A DNA stretch of 64,000 bases from Roseimaritima multifibrata. Lineage in GTDB: Bacteria; Planctomycetota; Planctomycetia; Pirellulales; Pirellulaceae. Numbering within the stretch: the stretch's first letter is position 1; the number at the start of each line of letters is the position of its first letter. The stretch is taken from positions 930,001 through 994,000 of the forward strand of contig NZ_CP036262.1 of assembly GCF_007741495.1 (NCBI RefSeq). The letters are read 5' to 3'. The notes beneath the pieces were generated by a model. The model saw only the letters and a list, made by a program, of their open reading frames with translations. It did not search any database and had not been told where the DNA came from. The position numbers and the translations under genes were made by a program. Shown in pieces: positions 62,782 through 64,000 of the stretch.

Positions 62782-64000
62782 TTAAGCTTCCTTTTTATCG
62801 TTCTGTTGGCCTCGAATCGGTTTGGTCGCGTCGGTCCCCAGGACGGCCAGTCCTGCGACCCCGTACATCCCAGCACAAGTCAGGAAGACAAGGATCTGCC
62901 CGTCGCTGAAGATCGAATCGAGGGAGTTTCCAAGGTTCAGTAGGTGGGGGACGGCAACGGCGCTGGCTGCGGCCCCTAAATTGCCCCACATATTTCCCCA
63001 GCCAAAGACGGCCGAAGTGTTGCGTCCCCCGACGTCTTGCATAAAAGCCCAGACCGTTGGGTTGCCGATGTCGGTCATCAGGGAAACCATCGCACAGCAG
63101 CCGACGATCAACCAAACCGAATCGAAACTTGAACAACCGACGTAGGCGATTCCGGCGAGGAAGCAGGTCCCGCTTAATGGTGCGACGCGTCCCCAGCGGT
63201 GTCCCAGACGGATGACCGCTTGATTGCCTAACCAGCCGCCAATCAACTGGCCCGGGATCGCGATCGCTAAAACGCCGGTGACCATTATTGAACCCAAGAA
63301 GGATTCCACGCCCTTCTCTTCTTTCAGGTAGGTGGGTAGCCAAGTGATCAGATAAACCCAGCCAAACACCAAGCAAAACTGAGCGAGTGCATTCAGCCAT
63401 AAGGAACGACTGGCCATGATGGCCCCCATCATCGGGAGGATATCACGGAGGTTCGTTTTCGGTTCCGCTTCCCCTTGGGATCCGATCTTTTCCAGTTCCG
63501 CTGGATTCACACTGGGATGTTCTCGCGGGTCGTCCCGCACAATCATCCAGTACGCGATCGCCGACGCGATTCCAATGAAACCGTACAGGTACAAAACGTA
63601 GCGCCAGCTTCCTAACTGGAGCACCAGCAAGGTTGTCAGGAATGGGGCGAGCGTCCCCCCAAGGCGACCTCCAATCGAAACGAACGAACTGGCCATCGCT
63701 CGATCACGGAAGTGAAACCAGTTTCGAATCACACCGCTACTGGTCGGGTAAGCCCCCGCCTGCACGACTCCAAATGCAAGCCGAGCCATCAGCAGACCGC
63801 TTAGGCTGGTCGCCATCCCTGAGAACGCCGTCAGCCCGGACCAAGCAAGGATATAAAAAGTCAGCATGGCTCGACCGCCAAAGCGATCGCTGATCCAGCC
63901 CGCAGGGACTTGGAAAAGGGCATAGGCAAAGAAAAAGGCTCCGAGGACTTCCCCGATTTGTTCTTTGCTTGCGTCCGGGAAATCGCCTAGAAACGAATCG
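62782..64000 (-). CDS. Major facilitator superfamily transporter, N-terminus beyond window
   Basis: The frame is open to the right edge, giving 406 residues without the true start; an internal methionine at 63867 is not the start, because AFFFAYALFQVPAGWISDRF, the conserved loop 2-3 region of MFS proteins, lies upstream. Further helices include ARLAFGVVQAGAYPTSSGVI and AIASAIAYWMIVRDDPREHP-like segments. The signature in the second half (IGGWLGNQAVIRLGHRWGRV) resembles the anion:cation symporter branch (hexuronate or related acids). Operon with the dipeptidase suggests a peptide- or amino-acid-like substrate, which is inference. Confidence 0.88.
   Translation of the reverse strand, partial: DSFLGDFPDASKEQIGEVLGAFFFAYALFQVPAGWISDRFGGRAMLTFYILAWSGLTAFSGMATSLSGLLMARLAFGVVQAGAYPTSSGVIRNWFHFRDRAMASSFVSIGGRLGGTLAPFLTTLLVLQLGSWRYVLYLYGFIGIASAIAYWMIVRDDPREHPSVNPAELEKIGSQGEAEPKTNLRDILPMMGAIMASRSLWLNALAQFCLVFGWVYLITWLPTYLKEEKGVESFLGSIMVTGVLAIAIPGQLIGGWLGNQAVIRLGHRWGRVAPLSGTCFLAGIAYVGCSSFDSVWLIVGCCAMVSLMTDIGNPTVWAFMQDVGGRNTSAVFGWGNMWGNLGAAASAVAVPHLLNLGNSLDSIFSDGQILVFLTCAGMYGVAGLAVLGTDATKPIRGQQNDKKEA

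Overview
The window looks like a chromosomal segment of a Planctomycetota bacterium, most likely a Rhodopirellula-like member of the Pirellulaceae. This is inferred from protein families, not from a marker gene. The supporting set is a DUF1559 protein with a prepilin-type N-terminus next to a small carboxypeptidase-regulatory-like lipoprotein, a secreted sulfatase, DUF1571, a YdjY-domain protein, several Gfo/Idh/MocA oxidoreductases, NIPSNAP, a secreted FAD oxidoreductase with a golvesin-like C-terminus, TadE/TadG proteins and a copper monooxygenase/redoxin pair. Shine-Dalgarno sites are often weak and most genes stand alone or in short groups. I see no rRNA, tRNA, CRISPR array, insertion sequence or prophage.

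Layout. 1-7150: cell-envelope and secreted proteins (DUF1571, a cyclase-like toroid protein, a TolC-family lipoprotein, a YdjY-domain protein, an unrecognised 621-residue protein). 7274-9645: a compact pseudopilin locus (HAMP membrane protein, TadE, TadG-like von Willebrand protein, TadE). 10157-14043: housekeeping genes queA, a Nudix protein, a cysteine desulfurase and pdxJ. 14057-19781: a secreted FAD oxidoreductase, an Abhydrolase_9 membrane hydrolase and a ThrE-type exporter. 19782-24155: a gene-poor stretch with a hexanucleotide array, inverted repeats, an acidic RraB-like duplicated protein, a small lipoprotein and a Gly/Ser-rich secreted protein. 24156-28160: an ECF sigma factor, a probable anti-sigma factor, a cytochrome c/copper monooxygenase and a redoxin. 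28543-32337: a LamG-like protein, methionine aminopeptidase and a sulfatase. 32347-41546: DUF1294, an Upf1-like helicase, NDH-2, an overlapping HD-GYP/PilZ pair, a TPR lipoprotein and a Tat-exported oxidoreductase. 41543-52951: a GT-C-like membrane protein, two divergent phosphohexomutases, an HExxH/LRR protein, an oxidoreductase, an orphan NusG paralogue, rfbB and NIPSNAP. 53229-64000: DinB, a carbon-nitrogen hydrolase, bioD-pdxA, the DUF1559/lipoprotein pair, ilvA, a lactonase-like propeller, and an MFS transporter with a membrane dipeptidase.

Metabolic links. pdxJ and pdxA are the condensing and dehydrogenase steps of the DXP-dependent pyridoxal phosphate pathway, encoded about 42 kb apart. 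The two phosphohexomutases, rfbB and the NusG paralogue point to sugar-nucleotide and surface-polysaccharide synthesis. The sulfatase, FAD oxidoreductase, Gfo/Idh/MocA enzymes and LamG protein fit the polysaccharide-degrading lifestyle of the group.

Two things stand out. The first is a family of intergenic elements of about 78-141 bp with imperfect inverted ends and nested palindromes, present in three copies plus one fragment. The second is the ECF-sigma-linked copper monooxygenase/redoxin module, which looks like a split form of a protein fusion known elsewhere.
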